Shown: in pieces, positions 24,113 to 33,246 of the stretch
Layout of the letters: each line of letters opens with the position of its first letter
How positions within the stretch are numbered: the first letter of the stretch is position 1
Assembly (NCBI RefSeq): GCF_000812465.1
Contig: NZ_JWMA01000199.1
Span: 62,001-126,000 of the forward strand
From: Cupriavidus sp. IDO
Lineage (GTDB): Bacteria; Pseudomonadota; Gammaproteobacteria; Burkholderiales; Burkholderiaceae
Direction: 5' to 3'
DNA length: 64,000 bases
Position numbers and translations under genes: made by a program
Notes under the pieces: model-generated
The model's input: only the letters and a program-made list of their open reading frames with translations
Databases searched by the model: none
What the model was told of the DNA's origin: nothing

Positions 24113-25285
24113 GTGAAAATTCGTTCAATCATGTCCGCAGTATTCGCGCTAGGCGCAGTGCCTGCATCGGCGCAGTCCAGCGTTACGCTATACGGCGTAG
24201 TTGATACCAACGTGGAGTATGTCAATCGGGTCGGATCGGTCCCGCTGCCGACGAACTTTTACAACGCAGGGCAAGCACATAGCGTTGTCCGTATGAACAC
24301 CGGTGGCGTTGCTGGCTCACGTTGGGGTCTACGGGGAGAGGACGATCTGGGTGGGGGGATGAAGTCGCTTTTCGTATTAGAGGGCGGGTTCCAGGCCGAT
24401 ACCGGCGCCCTGGAGATGCCGGGCACACTCTTTGATCGACAGGCATACGTTGGGCTGCGCAGCAATAGTTTCGGCCAGCTGACCTTCGGGCGCCAGTACA
24501 CGTCCCTCTTTCTGGGATTGGCCAATTTCATGCCTGCGAGCTACGCCGTTCAGTATGAACCGATCGCAGTGATAGCCGGTCCGAACTTCCGGGAGAACAA
24601 TACAGTCCAGTATGCGGCCGCAGCAGGGCCTGTGACAGCGATTGCCCATTGGTCCTTTGGTGTCGGCTTATCTTTGCCGCCTACCAGTCCGTTTGCACAG
24701 CAAGTCATGGTCGGCGGCAATGGTGAGATGCCGGGGCAGTTCCGCGCTGACACCGGGTATGGTGCTGCACTGATCTATATGCCTGGCGCGTTCGGCTTCA
24801 CGGTGGACTACGATCAGTACAACCCGTCAATCGCTCAGGGCAGTGGTACCAATAAGCGCGCAGCGGTCGCCGCGAGCTATACGTTCGATGGCAAGGCCAA
24901 GGTAATGGGTGGGTACCGTTGGGGGCAAAACAAGGATCAGAATGGCTTGACAGTCCTGCGCGATGACTACTACTGGTTGGGCGCGAACTACCAATTGACT
25001 CCCGTGGTCGAGCTGACGCTTGAGTATGACTACGAGAATGTCCGGCGTCTGAACGGCAACGCAGCGGTGGCGAATCCCTGGCAACTGATTTTTATGGCGA
25101 GATATAGCTTGAGCAAGAGAACGGATCTATATCTGTCCACAGCCTATGCGCGGAACACCGGATTGATGCTCGAATCATCGGCGTCGGGCTATGGGGCAAG
25201 CCTTTTTCTGAATAACAGTTACGCGCCAGGGGTCGGGCAGACATCGATGATCGGCGTGGCTGCAGGAGTCCGCCATATTTTTTGA
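24113..25285 (+). CDS. Gram-negative porin (Burkholderia type)
   Basis: 390 aa from a GTG preceded by GGGAG; an ATG at 24083 would add ten residues before the signal peptide. After the signal sequence (cleavage near ASA/QSS) comes SSVTLYGVVDTNVEY, the standard opening of betaproteobacterial trimeric porins. Alternating beta-strands follow, with RWGLRGEDDLGGGMKSLFVLEGGF and FDRQAYVGLRSNSFGQLTFGRQ, and a terminal GVAAGVRHIF ending in Phe. Base composition is slightly less GC-rich than its neighbours. Same strand, 69 bp after the hydroxylase: likely the uptake channel for this catabolic operon. Confidence 0.9.
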   Translation: MKIRSIMSAVFALGAVPASAQSSVTLYGVVDTNVEYVNRVGSVPLPTNFYNAGQAHSVVRMNTGGVAGSRWGLRGEDDLGGGMKSLFVLEGGFQADTGALEMPGTLFDRQAYVGLRSNSFGQLTFGRQYTSLFLGLANFMPASYAVQYEPIAVIAGPNFRENNTVQYAAAAGPVTAIAHWSFGVGLSLPPTSPFAQQVMVGGNGEMPGQFRADTGYGAALIYMPGAFGFTVDYDQYNPSIAQGSGTNKRAAVAASYTFDGKAKVMGGYRWGQNKDQNGLTVLRDDYYWLGANYQLTPVVELTLEYDYENVRRLNGNAAVANPWQLIFMARYSLSKRTDLYLSTAYARNTGLMLESSASGYGASLFLNNSYAPGVGQTSMIGVAAGVRHIF

Positions 25286-25426
25286 TGCGGTTCGACGCCG
25301 AGTGCCCATCCGCAGCGGCAAGCACCGCGCCATCCTGATGACGGCATACGCGGCGGCCACGACCTCGCGCCATTACGCATAGCAGAACGTTATGGCCGAG
25401 TATCCTCGGGCCGCCGAAGGCGCGGT

Positions 25427-26419
25427 TTATTCCGGCTGGATGCCGGCGGCTTTGATCACCTCGGCCCATTTCGCGGTTTCACTGCGCACGAACGCGGCCA
25501 GCTCTTCCGGCGTCGACGGGGAGGGTTGGCCTCCTGTCTGGCTGAAGTGCTCGGTAGCCGCCGGGCTCGTCAGCCCCTGTCGAATCAGCTGGCTCATACG
25601 TGCGATGACTGGTTTTGGCGTGGTGGCGGGGAAGAAGGCAGCAACCCAGGCCGTCATCTCGTAGCCTGGCAGGCCGCTTTCCGCCATGGTCGGAACATGG
25701 CCGAGCAAGGGATTGCGCCTGGATGTGGTCACGGCGACTGCGCGCAGCTTGCCGTTCTGAATCAGGGGCAGGGCTGGATTGATGTCGGAAATCATGAAAT
25801 CGACCTGGTGGCCCATCAAGTCGGTCAGGGCCTGCGGCACGCCCTTGTAGGGCACATTCAGTGCCGGTGCGCCGCTCATCATCTTGTAGAGCTCGCTGGC
25901 GACCCGGGTGGAGGAACTGCCGCTGGCGAAGGTCATCTTGCCTTGCCGGTTTTTCGCCAGCGTGGTCAGTTCTCCCACCTTCTGCACCGGGCTGTCGGAT
26001 GGCACGACCAAAACCAATCCGCTCCTGGCGATCAACGAAACCGGCGCGTAGTCCTTGATGGGATCATAGGGCAGCTTCCTGAACAGGGACGCATTGGCCG
26101 CGTGAGTGGTGTTTGTCGTGATGAGCATCGTGTAGCCATCTGCGGGCGCTCTCGCGACGGCCGTGGCCGCGATGAACCCGTTGGCGCCCGGACGGTTTTC
26201 CACGACGACGGACTGGCCGGTCTGGGCGGTGATGGTCTGCGCGATGTAGCGCGCGGTGTTGTCCGTGCCGCTGCCTGCGGGGAACGGCACCACGATGCGG
26301 ATCGGCTTGTCCGGATACTCGTTCGGGCCGGCGGCCCACACCAGTTGCGGCGCCGCGCAAGCAGCGGCCAGTCCGGACAGCATGGCGAGCATGCGTCGCC
26401 GGGGAAATCGCTGGATCAT
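25427..26419 (-). CDS. Bug/TctC tripartite-tricarboxylate-type periplasmic binding protein
   Basis: 330 aa. An Arg-rich signal peptide (MIQRFPRRRMLAMLSGLAAACAAPQLVWA) is followed by the Bug family opening YPDKPIRIVVPFPAGSGTDNTAR and VVENRPGANGFIA. Later comes VPYKGVPQALTDLMGHQVDFMISD, typical of the family. Bug proteins bind small carboxylates in the periplasm. No membrane TctAB partners are in the window, as is usual for orphan Bug receptors. The start at 26419 is backed by GGGAGGAGA. It is the distal gene of the minus-strand CaiB-AtuA cluster and may bind the substrate of that pathway. Confidence 0.92.
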   Translation of the reverse strand: MIQRFPRRRMLAMLSGLAAACAAPQLVWAAGPNEYPDKPIRIVVPFPAGSGTDNTARYIAQTITAQTGQSVVVENRPGANGFIAATAVARAPADGYTMLITTNTTHAANASLFRKLPYDPIKDYAPVSLIARSGLVLVVPSDSPVQKVGELTTLAKNRQGKMTFASGSSSTRVASELYKMMSGAPALNVPYKGVPQALTDLMGHQVDFMISDINPALPLIQNGKLRAVAVTTSRRNPLLGHVPTMAESGLPGYEMTAWVAAFFPATTPKPVIARMSQLIRQGLTSPAATEHFSQTGGQPSPSTPEELAAFVRSETAKWAEVIKAAGIQPE

Positions 26420-26472
26420 CTTGTCTCCTCCCGTATCTCGGGATCTGATTGATTGACCTGGCCGGGCTTGCG

Positions 26473-27234
26473 TCAGGACAGCGGATCGTGTGCGCGAATG
26501 ACAATCAGCTCGCACGTCCCGTCCGACGATTGGAGGCTGAGCTCCGCACCATCGGGTACGTAGACCCACTCCCCGGTCCCGGCGGCGAAGCGCTCCCCGT
26601 CGATGCGCCCATGGAGCGTGCCGCCGCGCACGAAGAGCACCTGCTCGTTCTCGCCAAGCCGGTGCGGCTCGGCGCCGCCATCCGTGTCAAGGTCGACCAT
26701 GTAGATGTCGAGAAACCGGGAATCGACGGTCTGGCGTGTAATGACCGGCCTGGCGAACGCGCCACGGTAGTGCGGCAGTTCGATTGCTTCGGTGCTGGCT
26801 GGCACGTCGCGCACATCGGCGGCGCCGGCCTGAAGGCGCGGATCGTCGGGGCCGATCGCGGTCACTGCCGCGTTGGGGTTTTCGCTGTACGGCGGAGCGT
26901 AGACCACCATCACCCGCACCGGTTCGTCGCTGATGACCTCGAAGCGATGGAAGACGCCGGCCGCGTTGAAGCTCCAGTCCCCTGCGCGCAAGATGCGCTG
27001 CTTCCCGGGTAGTTCGCCCAGACCCTCGCCGGCGAGCAGGAACGACGCCTGCTCGAGGTTCGGGTGTGCATGCGGCAACGCGCCGTGGCCCCGCGAAATC
27101 GTGCCGAGCAGGACCTCGAGCCGGCGCGCGCCGACAGTCTCCTTGCCGATGATGCGCTGGTTCGCCGTTCCCGTGTGGTTGGCCGGTGCGTACGCGGCCA
27201 CGTCGGTGGCCCTCCGTACATAGGATGATGTCAT
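26473..27234 (-). CDS. Two-domain cupin protein
   Basis: 253 aa bicupin. The N-terminal cupin has the metal-binding pattern ALPHAHPNLEQASFLLAGEG with a later FHRFEVIS. The C-terminal cupin has EPHRLGENEQVLFVRGGTLHGRIDG. Possible roles include a dioxygenase, isomerase or ligand-binding accessory in the pathway. It starts after AAGGAGA, between the GntR regulator and the Bug receptor genes on the same strand. Substrate unknown. Confidence 0.8.
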   Translation of the reverse strand: MTSSYVRRATDVAAYAPANHTGTANQRIIGKETVGARRLEVLLGTISRGHGALPHAHPNLEQASFLLAGEGLGELPGKQRILRAGDWSFNAAGVFHRFEVISDEPVRVMVVYAPPYSENPNAAVTAIGPDDPRLQAGAADVRDVPASTEAIELPHYRGAFARPVITRQTVDSRFLDIYMVDLDTDGGAEPHRLGENEQVLFVRGGTLHGRIDGERFAAGTGEWVYVPDGAELSLQSSDGTCELIVIRAHDPLS

Positions 27235-27273
27235 TCCGATGTCTCCTTACTCAAATGGTGAAGTCTGTCGCGC

Positions 27274-28089
27274 TCAGCGGCGGCTGTCGGGGATGGCCAG
27301 CGCCGGGTAGTGCTCGGTCAGCTTGGCCGGCATCTCCACGTCCAGGATGAAACGGTCGCCGCGATACCAGAACTGCCCTGCCAGGAGCACATTGCCGTCG
27401 ACGTCCAGCGTCGATCGGACGATCCTGGCGATTGGCGCCCCGAAGCCATAGGCGAGGTCGCGTGCCAGGATGTAGTCGGCCGGCTCGACCGTCATGGTCT
27501 GCTGCATCATGCCAAGGCGGTCGCCTTCGACCTGGCGCAGCAGATGACCGAGCTTGTGGTGCTTTTCGCTGCCGCGGGGAAAGCGGGCAAAGACCGACGA
27601 GGCCACATACATCTCGATCAGGCAGAATGGCGTGCCGCCATGTACATGCAGTTTGCGCACCATTACATAGCTGTCCAGCGGCGTGCCGCGCCGGGCCAGG
27701 CCCGGCCGCAGCGCCACGCCCTCGCGCATTTCCAGGATGCGGATTTCCAGGTCGCTGCCATGGGCTGATTCGTCATTGATGGCCGAGCGCAGCCCTTGTC
27801 CGGGTTCGGATGGCTGCCTGATGACGTGGGTGCCACGCCCGCGCTGGCTGCTGACCAGCCCCTCTTCCGTCAATGCGGCAAAGGCCTGGCGCACGGTGAC
27901 CTTGGCGATCCCGTAGGTTTGCGCGAGGCTGTCCACGGTTGGCAGCTGCATGCCCACCGGGTACTCGCCCGAAACGATCCTGTGCCGGATGACGCTGGCC
28001 AGTTGCCGATATCGCGTCACGCCGCCAGTGCCGTCGTCGGCGAGGATGACGCCGTCGTTGGCAGCTGCGCTGGACGCATTCCTCGTCAT
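27274..28089 (-). CDS. GntR-family regulator with UTRA domain (HutC subfamily)
   Basis: 271 aa. An N-terminal winged HTH (residues about 28-90: ASVIRHRIVSGEYPVGMQLPTVDSLAQTYGIAKVTVRQAFAALTEEGLV) ends in the RGRGTHV hinge. A C-terminal UTRA ligand-binding domain follows. It overlaps the end of the AtuA-like gene by 4 bp and is probably a self-regulated repressor of this catabolic operon. The effector would be a pathway intermediate. Confidence 0.9.
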   Translation of the reverse strand: MTRNASSAAANDGVILADDGTGGVTRYRQLASVIRHRIVSGEYPVGMQLPTVDSLAQTYGIAKVTVRQAFAALTEEGLVSSQRGRGTHVIRQPSEPGQGLRSAINDESAHGSDLEIRILEMREGVALRPGLARRGTPLDSYVMVRKLHVHGGTPFCLIEMYVASSVFARFPRGSEKHHKLGHLLRQVEGDRLGMMQQTMTVEPADYILARDLAYGFGAPIARIVRSTLDVDGNVLLAGQFWYRGDRFILDVEMPAKLTEHYPALAIPDSRR

Positions 28090-29876
28090 GACAACAACTC
28101 CCGCGGCACGCGCACCGGCATGGTCAGCAGGATCTGCGCCATGCCCTTGCCGAGCGGATCATTGCGCAGCGAGGCCATGCCGCCGCCATCCAGGGCCGAC
28201 TCGCAGACAAAGTTCATGGCGTCGAAGCCGGGGAGGTCGTAGCATGTGACCGGCCCCTCCACCAGGTGCCCAAGCCAGTCCGCCACGCGCGCCACCGTCA
28301 CTTCGGCCCGCAGCACGGGCAAATACGCCGGCCGGCGGGCGATCAGCCCGATATTCGAGGTATCCCCCTTGTCGCCGCTACGGCCGTAGGCAAGCCGTAT
28401 CAGCGGCACTTCGACGGTATCGCGTTCCGCGGGGCCGGTGCCCGTTTGTTCAGCGACGGCAGGTGCCGCGGGCGCGACCGGTGCCGCCGGGCTGCCCGAA
28501 GGAACGGCGACGCCGCTGCGTACGCCATCCATCACCACCGCCGGGGTCAGGGCGGCCTTGTCGAGCAGGAATGCATACTGGCGAATCGAGGGCGAGGGAC
28601 TGGAACGTCCACCAGTAGAGCCTGTCGTGCCCGGCGCCCAACTGGTCCCCGCCGCGGCAACTTCCCGCGCGAACAGTTCCAGCGCCGCCTTCTCCGGATG
28701 CATGACCGCCAGCCGCATCACTGCCTCGCGGGTGTGCCGGACGGCAGCACGTGGCCCAAAGCAGGACTCCGCTCCCAGCACCTCGATCCGGGTGCGGCTG
28801 TAGTCTCCCCACCCGTTCTCACCGAACAGCTTGCGCGTGCGGGCAAGGATCGCCTGCGCCGTGCGTTCCGCCTTGGCGACCGCGTCGACGCCGACGACGG
28901 AAAGCTGCGCGTTGCAGCGAAAGCCGTCGACATAGGTGGCACAGACCTTGTAGGCATGGCCCGGGGCCCGCCCGCGTGCGCCGCTGACTTCCACCAGGTC
29001 CGGTGCGGCTTGCCGAAGGTTTACCTGGGTGAAATCGCAGGTGACGTCTGGCAGCAGGTAGGTGGCCGGGTCGCCGATCTCGTACAGTACCTGCTCGCCG
29101 ACCGTGGCGGTATTGACCAGTCCTCCGGTGGCGGGCGGCTTGCCGACCAGGAAGGTGCCGTCGGCACGGCACTCGACCACCGGATAGCCGATGTCGTGCC
29201 AGTCCGGGACGCTTTCCCAGTCGGTATGCAAGCCTCCCGTGGCCTGGCATCCGCACTCGATGATGTGGCCGGCCAGGCTGCCTTGCGCCAGGCGGTCATA
29301 GTCGTCCGCCAGCCAGCCGAACTCGTGCATCAGCACGCCGAGCGTCACGGCACTGTCCACGCAGCGTCCGGTGATGACGATCTGGGCGCCCTGGTCCAGC
29401 GCCTGCTTGATCGGCAAGGCCCCCAGGTACGCGTTGGCGCTGACCACCTTCTCCGGCAATGGCATGCCTTTCTGCATGTCCTGCACACCGGCTTCGCGCA
29501 GCTGGGGAAGCAGGGGCATCACGTCATCGCCTTCCACCACGGCGATGCGCAGCGTCAGGCCCTGTTCCGCCGCCAGCGCGGCAATTGCCTGCGCACACCC
29601 GTGCGGGTTCATGCCGCCGGCATTGCTGACCACGCGAATCCCGCGCGCGGCGATCTCTCCGAGCAGGGCCTTCATTGTCACCGTCACGAAATCGGTGGCG
29701 TAACCCAGCTCCGGCTTGCGCAATCGGGCAGCGGCCAGAATCGACATGGTCAGCTCGGCCAGGTAGTCGAACACCAGGTAATCGATATCGCCGTGGCGCA
29801 CCAGCTGCGGCGCGCCTACGCTGCTGTCGCCCCAGAAGCCGGAAGCCCCGCCAATGCGTACCGTTTTCGCGTCCAT
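28086..29876 (-). CDS. AtuA-like acyclic terpene utilisation family protein (DUF1446)
   Basis: 596 aa. It opens with VRIGGASGFWGDSSVGAPQLV and DYLVFDYLAELTMSIL, the DUF1446/AtuA signature, and has RVVSNAGGMNPHGCAQAI. The last 110 residues (PLIRLAYGRSGDKGDTSNIGLIARRP onward) are the conserved AtuA C-terminal domain. AtuA is required for citronellol/geraniol catabolism in Pseudomonas but its reaction is undefined. The start at 29876 was chosen because GGGAG fits it and would be too close to 29882. Genes for ECH (upstream) and GntR (downstream) overlap or abut it. Confidence 0.87.
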   Translation of the reverse strand: MDAKTVRIGGASGFWGDSSVGAPQLVRHGDIDYLVFDYLAELTMSILAAARLRKPELGYATDFVTVTMKALLGEIAARGIRVVSNAGGMNPHGCAQAIAALAAEQGLTLRIAVVEGDDVMPLLPQLREAGVQDMQKGMPLPEKVVSANAYLGALPIKQALDQGAQIVITGRCVDSAVTLGVLMHEFGWLADDYDRLAQGSLAGHIIECGCQATGGLHTDWESVPDWHDIGYPVVECRADGTFLVGKPPATGGLVNTATVGEQVLYEIGDPATYLLPDVTCDFTQVNLRQAAPDLVEVSGARGRAPGHAYKVCATYVDGFRCNAQLSVVGVDAVAKAERTAQAILARTRKLFGENGWGDYSRTRIEVLGAESCFGPRAAVRHTREAVMRLAVMHPEKAALELFAREVAAAGTSWAPGTTGSTGGRSSPSPSIRQYAFLLDKAALTPAVVMDGVRSGVAVPSGSPAAPVAPAAPAVAEQTGTGPAERDTVEVPLIRLAYGRSGDKGDTSNIGLIARRPAYLPVLRAEVTVARVADWLGHLVEGPVTCYDLPGFDAMNFVCESALDGGGMASLRNDPLGKGMAQILLTMPVRVPRELLS

Positions 29877-29886
29877 TCCCATCTCC

Positions 29887-30654
29887 CTATCTGCCAGTCC
29901 AATTGGGCTGGCGCTTTTCGCGGAATGCCAGCTGGCCTTCGCGCGCGTCCTCGGTCAGTGCAAACAGCCCGATCTGGCTTTCCGTGAACGCCATGGACTG
30001 CTCGAACGACATGGTTTCCATATGCTTGAGCGTGTACAGCCCCCGACGGATGGCGGCGGGCGAATTGTTCAGCAGGCGGGTCAGCAGCACGTCCAGCCTG
30101 GCGTCGAGATCGTCGCTGACATCGTTGATGAGCCCCGCGGCCAGCGCTTCCCGCGCGGACAGCGGCTCGCCGCACAGGCACAATTCGGTGAGCGTGCGAC
30201 GTGGCACCAGGTGCTGCAGCACGCTCAGTACCTGCGCCGGGAACAAGCCCAGCTTGACCTCCGGCAGGCCGAAGCGGGCGCCTTCGCTGGCTATCGCCAG
30301 ATCGCACATCGCCATCAGGCCCATGCCGCCTGCCATGCAGGCGCCGTTGACACGGGCGATCAGCGGCACCGTTGACTGCCTGGCGCAGCGGAACAGACCG
30401 GCCATCCCCAGGTAGGGCTCGGCGTAATCGAAGGCAAAGGATTTGCCGGTCTGCAGATCGGCGCCGGCGCAGAACGCCTGCTCGCCCGTTCCGGTAATGA
30501 CCACGGCGCGGATGTCGGCATCGCGATTGGCGCGCAGGATGCCGTCGCGAAGTCCCTGGAGCACCCCCGGTGTGATGGCATTGCGGCGCTCCGGCCGGTT
30601 GATGGTCAGGTAGAGTGCCGCGTCCCGGACCTCGCTCAGCAGTTCATCATTCAT
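29887..30654 (-). CDS. Enoyl-CoA hydratase/isomerase family protein
   Basis: 255 aa crotonase fold. It has AFCAGADLQTGK (first oxyanion-hole segment), GACMAGGMGLMAMCDLAIAS (second oxyanion hole) and FGLPEVKLGLFPAQVL, where hydratases have the catalytic Glu region. The start at 30654 is preceded by GGAGGAGA and overlaps the CaiB gene end by 8 bp. It would hydrate or isomerise an unsaturated CoA ester made by the CoA-transferase. Specificity is not evident. Confidence 0.9.
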   Translation of the reverse strand: MNDELLSEVRDAALYLTINRPERRNAITPGVLQGLRDGILRANRDADIRAVVITGTGEQAFCAGADLQTGKSFAFDYAEPYLGMAGLFRCARQSTVPLIARVNGACMAGGMGLMAMCDLAIASEGARFGLPEVKLGLFPAQVLSVLQHLVPRRTLTELCLCGEPLSAREALAAGLINDVSDDLDARLDVLLTRLLNNSPAAIRRGLYTLKHMETMSFEQSMAFTESQIGLFALTEDAREGQLAFREKRQPNWTGR

Positions 30655-31900
30655 GCGGAGTTTCTCCTCCGGTGCGTTGCGCTCTTGACCCATCCCTGGA
30701 GATGCCTGACGCGAACAGCGTATCGATGGCGGCGTCGTCGTAGCCGGCCTCACGCAGTACCTCGCGGCTGTGCTCACCCAGGCTGGGTGCATGGCGGCGG
30801 CTGGTCGGCGGGGTGCCATGCCATTCGCTGGGCACCGCCATCTCCCGGATGCGCCCGACGGCCGGGTGGTCCGATTCGCTGAAGAAACCGATGTCCTGCA
30901 AATGGGGATCATCCAGCAGCGACTCGAACGTGTGCATCGGAAAGACCGGAACATCGGCCTCCTTGAGCAGGGTGCGCCATGTCTCGGTGGTGCGCTTGGC
31001 CATTTCTTCGCTGACCATGGCATACAGGTCGGTGATGTTGGCGGTGCGGGTGTTGATGTTGGCGAAGCGCGGATCGGTGTCGTACAGCTGCGGCTTGCCA
31101 ATGACCTCGAGGAAGGCCCGCCAATGATGATCGTGATAGATCAGGCAGCAGACATGTCCGTCCTTCGTTTTGTACGGGCGCCGCTCTGGCGAGAGCAGGC
31201 GCGGATAGCCGAAGCCGCCCTTGGGCGGGACGAAGGTCTCGCCATACAGGTGGTCTCCCATCACATAGGGAACCATGGTCTCGAACATGGGGACATCAAC
31301 GCGCTGGCCCTTGCCGGTGCTCGTGCGCGAATACAGGGCGGCACAGATCACGCCGAAAGCATAGAGGCCCACCGAGCGATCGGCGATGGTGATCGGCAGG
31401 TACCGCGGACTGTCGCCGCTGCCCAGCGAAACGGCCAGCGGCAGGCCGGTTGCGGCCTGGATCAGGTCATCGAAGGCAGCCTGGGGCGCGTAGCGTCCGC
31501 GCTGCGAAAAACCGAACATGCCGACATAGACCAGGCGCGGATTGATGGCCGACAGCGTTTCATAGTCCAGCCCCAGCCGCTGCATGGCCTGCGGGCGCAC
31601 GTTGTAGGCCAGCACGTCGGCATCCCGTACCAGGCAAAGCAGGGCCTCCCGCCCCTCGGGCGCTTTCAGGTCAAGCACGATGCTGCGCTTGTTGCGGTTC
31701 AGGCCAAGAAAGAGCGGCCCCAGCTTTTCATCGCCGCAGGGACCGATGCCGCGCGTACTGTCTCCGCCCGGAGCCTCGACCTTGATCACATCGGCGCCAA
31801 GGTCAGCCAGCATCTGGGTGGCGGAGGGCCCCATGAATACCGACGTGATGTCAACGACTTTCACGTCGGCCAGCGGCCCCGTTGTCTCCTCTTTTTTCAT
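30647..31900 (-). CDS. CaiB/BaiF family CoA-transferase
   Basis: 417 aa family III CoA-transferase. The N-terminal LADVKVVDITSVFMGPSATQMLADLGADVIKVEAPGGDSTRGIGP is diagnostic, followed by NRNKRSIVLDLKAPEGREALL. The predicted catalytic Asp lies in the AFDDLIQAATGL segment. It moves CoA between carboxylic acids. It is first gene of the CaiB-ECH-AtuA-GntR-cupin-Bug run and overlaps ECH. The start at 31900 gives the standard N terminus with AAGAGAG upstream. Confidence 0.9.
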   Translation of the reverse strand: MKKEETTGPLADVKVVDITSVFMGPSATQMLADLGADVIKVEAPGGDSTRGIGPCGDEKLGPLFLGLNRNKRSIVLDLKAPEGREALLCLVRDADVLAYNVRPQAMQRLGLDYETLSAINPRLVYVGMFGFSQRGRYAPQAAFDDLIQAATGLPLAVSLGSGDSPRYLPITIADRSVGLYAFGVICAALYSRTSTGKGQRVDVPMFETMVPYVMGDHLYGETFVPPKGGFGYPRLLSPERRPYKTKDGHVCCLIYHDHHWRAFLEVIGKPQLYDTDPRFANINTRTANITDLYAMVSEEMAKRTTETWRTLLKEADVPVFPMHTFESLLDDPHLQDIGFFSESDHPAVGRIREMAVPSEWHGTPPTSRRHAPSLGEHSREVLREAGYDDAAIDTLFASGISRDGSRAQRTGGETPHE

Positions 31901-32000
31901 GTTCTCTCTTTGTCTCGGTGGGTCAATGTATAACGGCTGGCGCCAAGGCCGCCGTTCCCTGTCGATTGGCCGCGGCATCGGGCTTGCAGCAATGCATCGG

Positions 32001-33107
32001 TCATCGGTCGAACTCCGGCCCGGCCAGCTCTGGTATCCGCTTCTTGATTTTCGAGACGGTGTGGAGCTTCACCCGCTGCGCCCACGGCCCATCGATGGTG
32101 CGCAGATTCTTGTCCTTGAGATGCGCCAGGCCGAGCTCGTCGCTGAGCTGCGCAAGGGACGTCTCGACATCGAGCGAGAGGTTGGTGACAAGAACGTCGC
32201 CGCCATGGAAGACGAGGCTGTTCGACCAGAGGAAGCCGATGGGCGCCCCCTTGCGATCGATGCCGCCGAAGTCGCCGAGCTTGGCAATCACTCGCCCCTG
32301 CGTCGGCTCGAGCACGAGAATCTCGTTGGACTGGTTGCAGGCGATCCAGAGGTTGTCGTGCTCATCGATCTTCACACCGTCGGGTCCACCGCCGATCCGG
32401 TTGACGAAGACTTCAGGCGTGCCGGGCTCGAGCGTCGAGCCGGTCACCGGTATCCTGACAATGGTGTCGTTCGACGTATTGGCGACGAACAAGGCCGTCT
32501 TCTTGTTGTTGAACGCCAGGCCATTGGCGCCGATGGTCGGTGGTATCCGCGTGGGCTTCAGCAGCGCGCTGGTGACCCATGCCGACGCTTCGCCGCCGTC
32601 GGGCCCGACCTTCCAGATGATGCCCTGGTGGGCGTCGGTCACGTAGACGTTTCCGGCGGGGTCGAACGTCAACCCGTCGAGGCCGGGGTTCTTGCCGGTG
32701 ACCGTCATGAACACGGACGAGGCACCCGTCCTGGGATCGACGCTCAGGACTTTCGCGCCCAGGTAGTCGACCACGAGCAACTGGCCCGTCCGGGGATGGA
32801 AGCCGAGGTCAAGCAACAATCGGCTCGAGCCCTTGATGCCGACAGTGCGCAGGTGCTTGCCCTGCGGGTCGAACACAATGAGCGCGCCCTCGCTCGTCCT
32901 GGGTTTTTCCACCGCCACCGTGACGACGTAGACGTTGCCTTCGCGGTCCACGGTGATCCCCTCGGGATGCGCCTCACCCGCGGGCAAGGTGGCGAATGTC
33001 TCAACCTTGCCGCGCTCCCAGGCTCTCGCGGCCAGCGGCGCCGCCAGCAATACGAGCAAAATCAGCATCGCCAGTATCGGCATCCGCTTGGCTTGGATCA
33101 TTCTCAT
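32001..33107 (-). CDS. Secreted SMP-30/NHL-type beta-propeller protein
   Basis: 368 aa with a signal peptide (MPILAMLILLVLLAAPLAARA). Repeated propeller blades follow: EGITVDREGNVYVVTV, GLTFDPAGNVYVTDAHQGIIWKV, GANGLAFNNKKTALFVANTSNDTIVRI, GPDGVKIDEHDNLWIACNQSNEILVL. This is the SMP-30/gluconolactonase/LRE-like fold. Exported members can be lactonases or binding proteins; the catalytic residues were not resolved. It lies 100 bp before the CaiB gene on the same strand and may belong to the same regulon. Confidence 0.82.
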   Translation of the reverse strand: MRMIQAKRMPILAMLILLVLLAAPLAARAWERGKVETFATLPAGEAHPEGITVDREGNVYVVTVAVEKPRTSEGALIVFDPQGKHLRTVGIKGSSRLLLDLGFHPRTGQLLVVDYLGAKVLSVDPRTGASSVFMTVTGKNPGLDGLTFDPAGNVYVTDAHQGIIWKVGPDGGEASAWVTSALLKPTRIPPTIGANGLAFNNKKTALFVANTSNDTIVRIPVTGSTLEPGTPEVFVNRIGGGPDGVKIDEHDNLWIACNQSNEILVLEPTQGRVIAKLGDFGGIDRKGAPIGFLWSNSLVFHGGDVLVTNLSLDVETSLAQLSDELGLAHLKDKNLRTIDGPWAQRVKLHTVSKIKKRIPELAGPEFDR

Positions 33108-33246
33108 GTTGCACTCTCTCAATCTCGCGGATTGATGGATCGTCACTGATTGATCTGATCGATGTCGTACATGCTGGTCTGTCAGGCGCAGAGGAACGGC
33201 ACCGCGCAGGCCGACGGGCGGCCTGCCATGGTGGTAAGTCGCTTTT

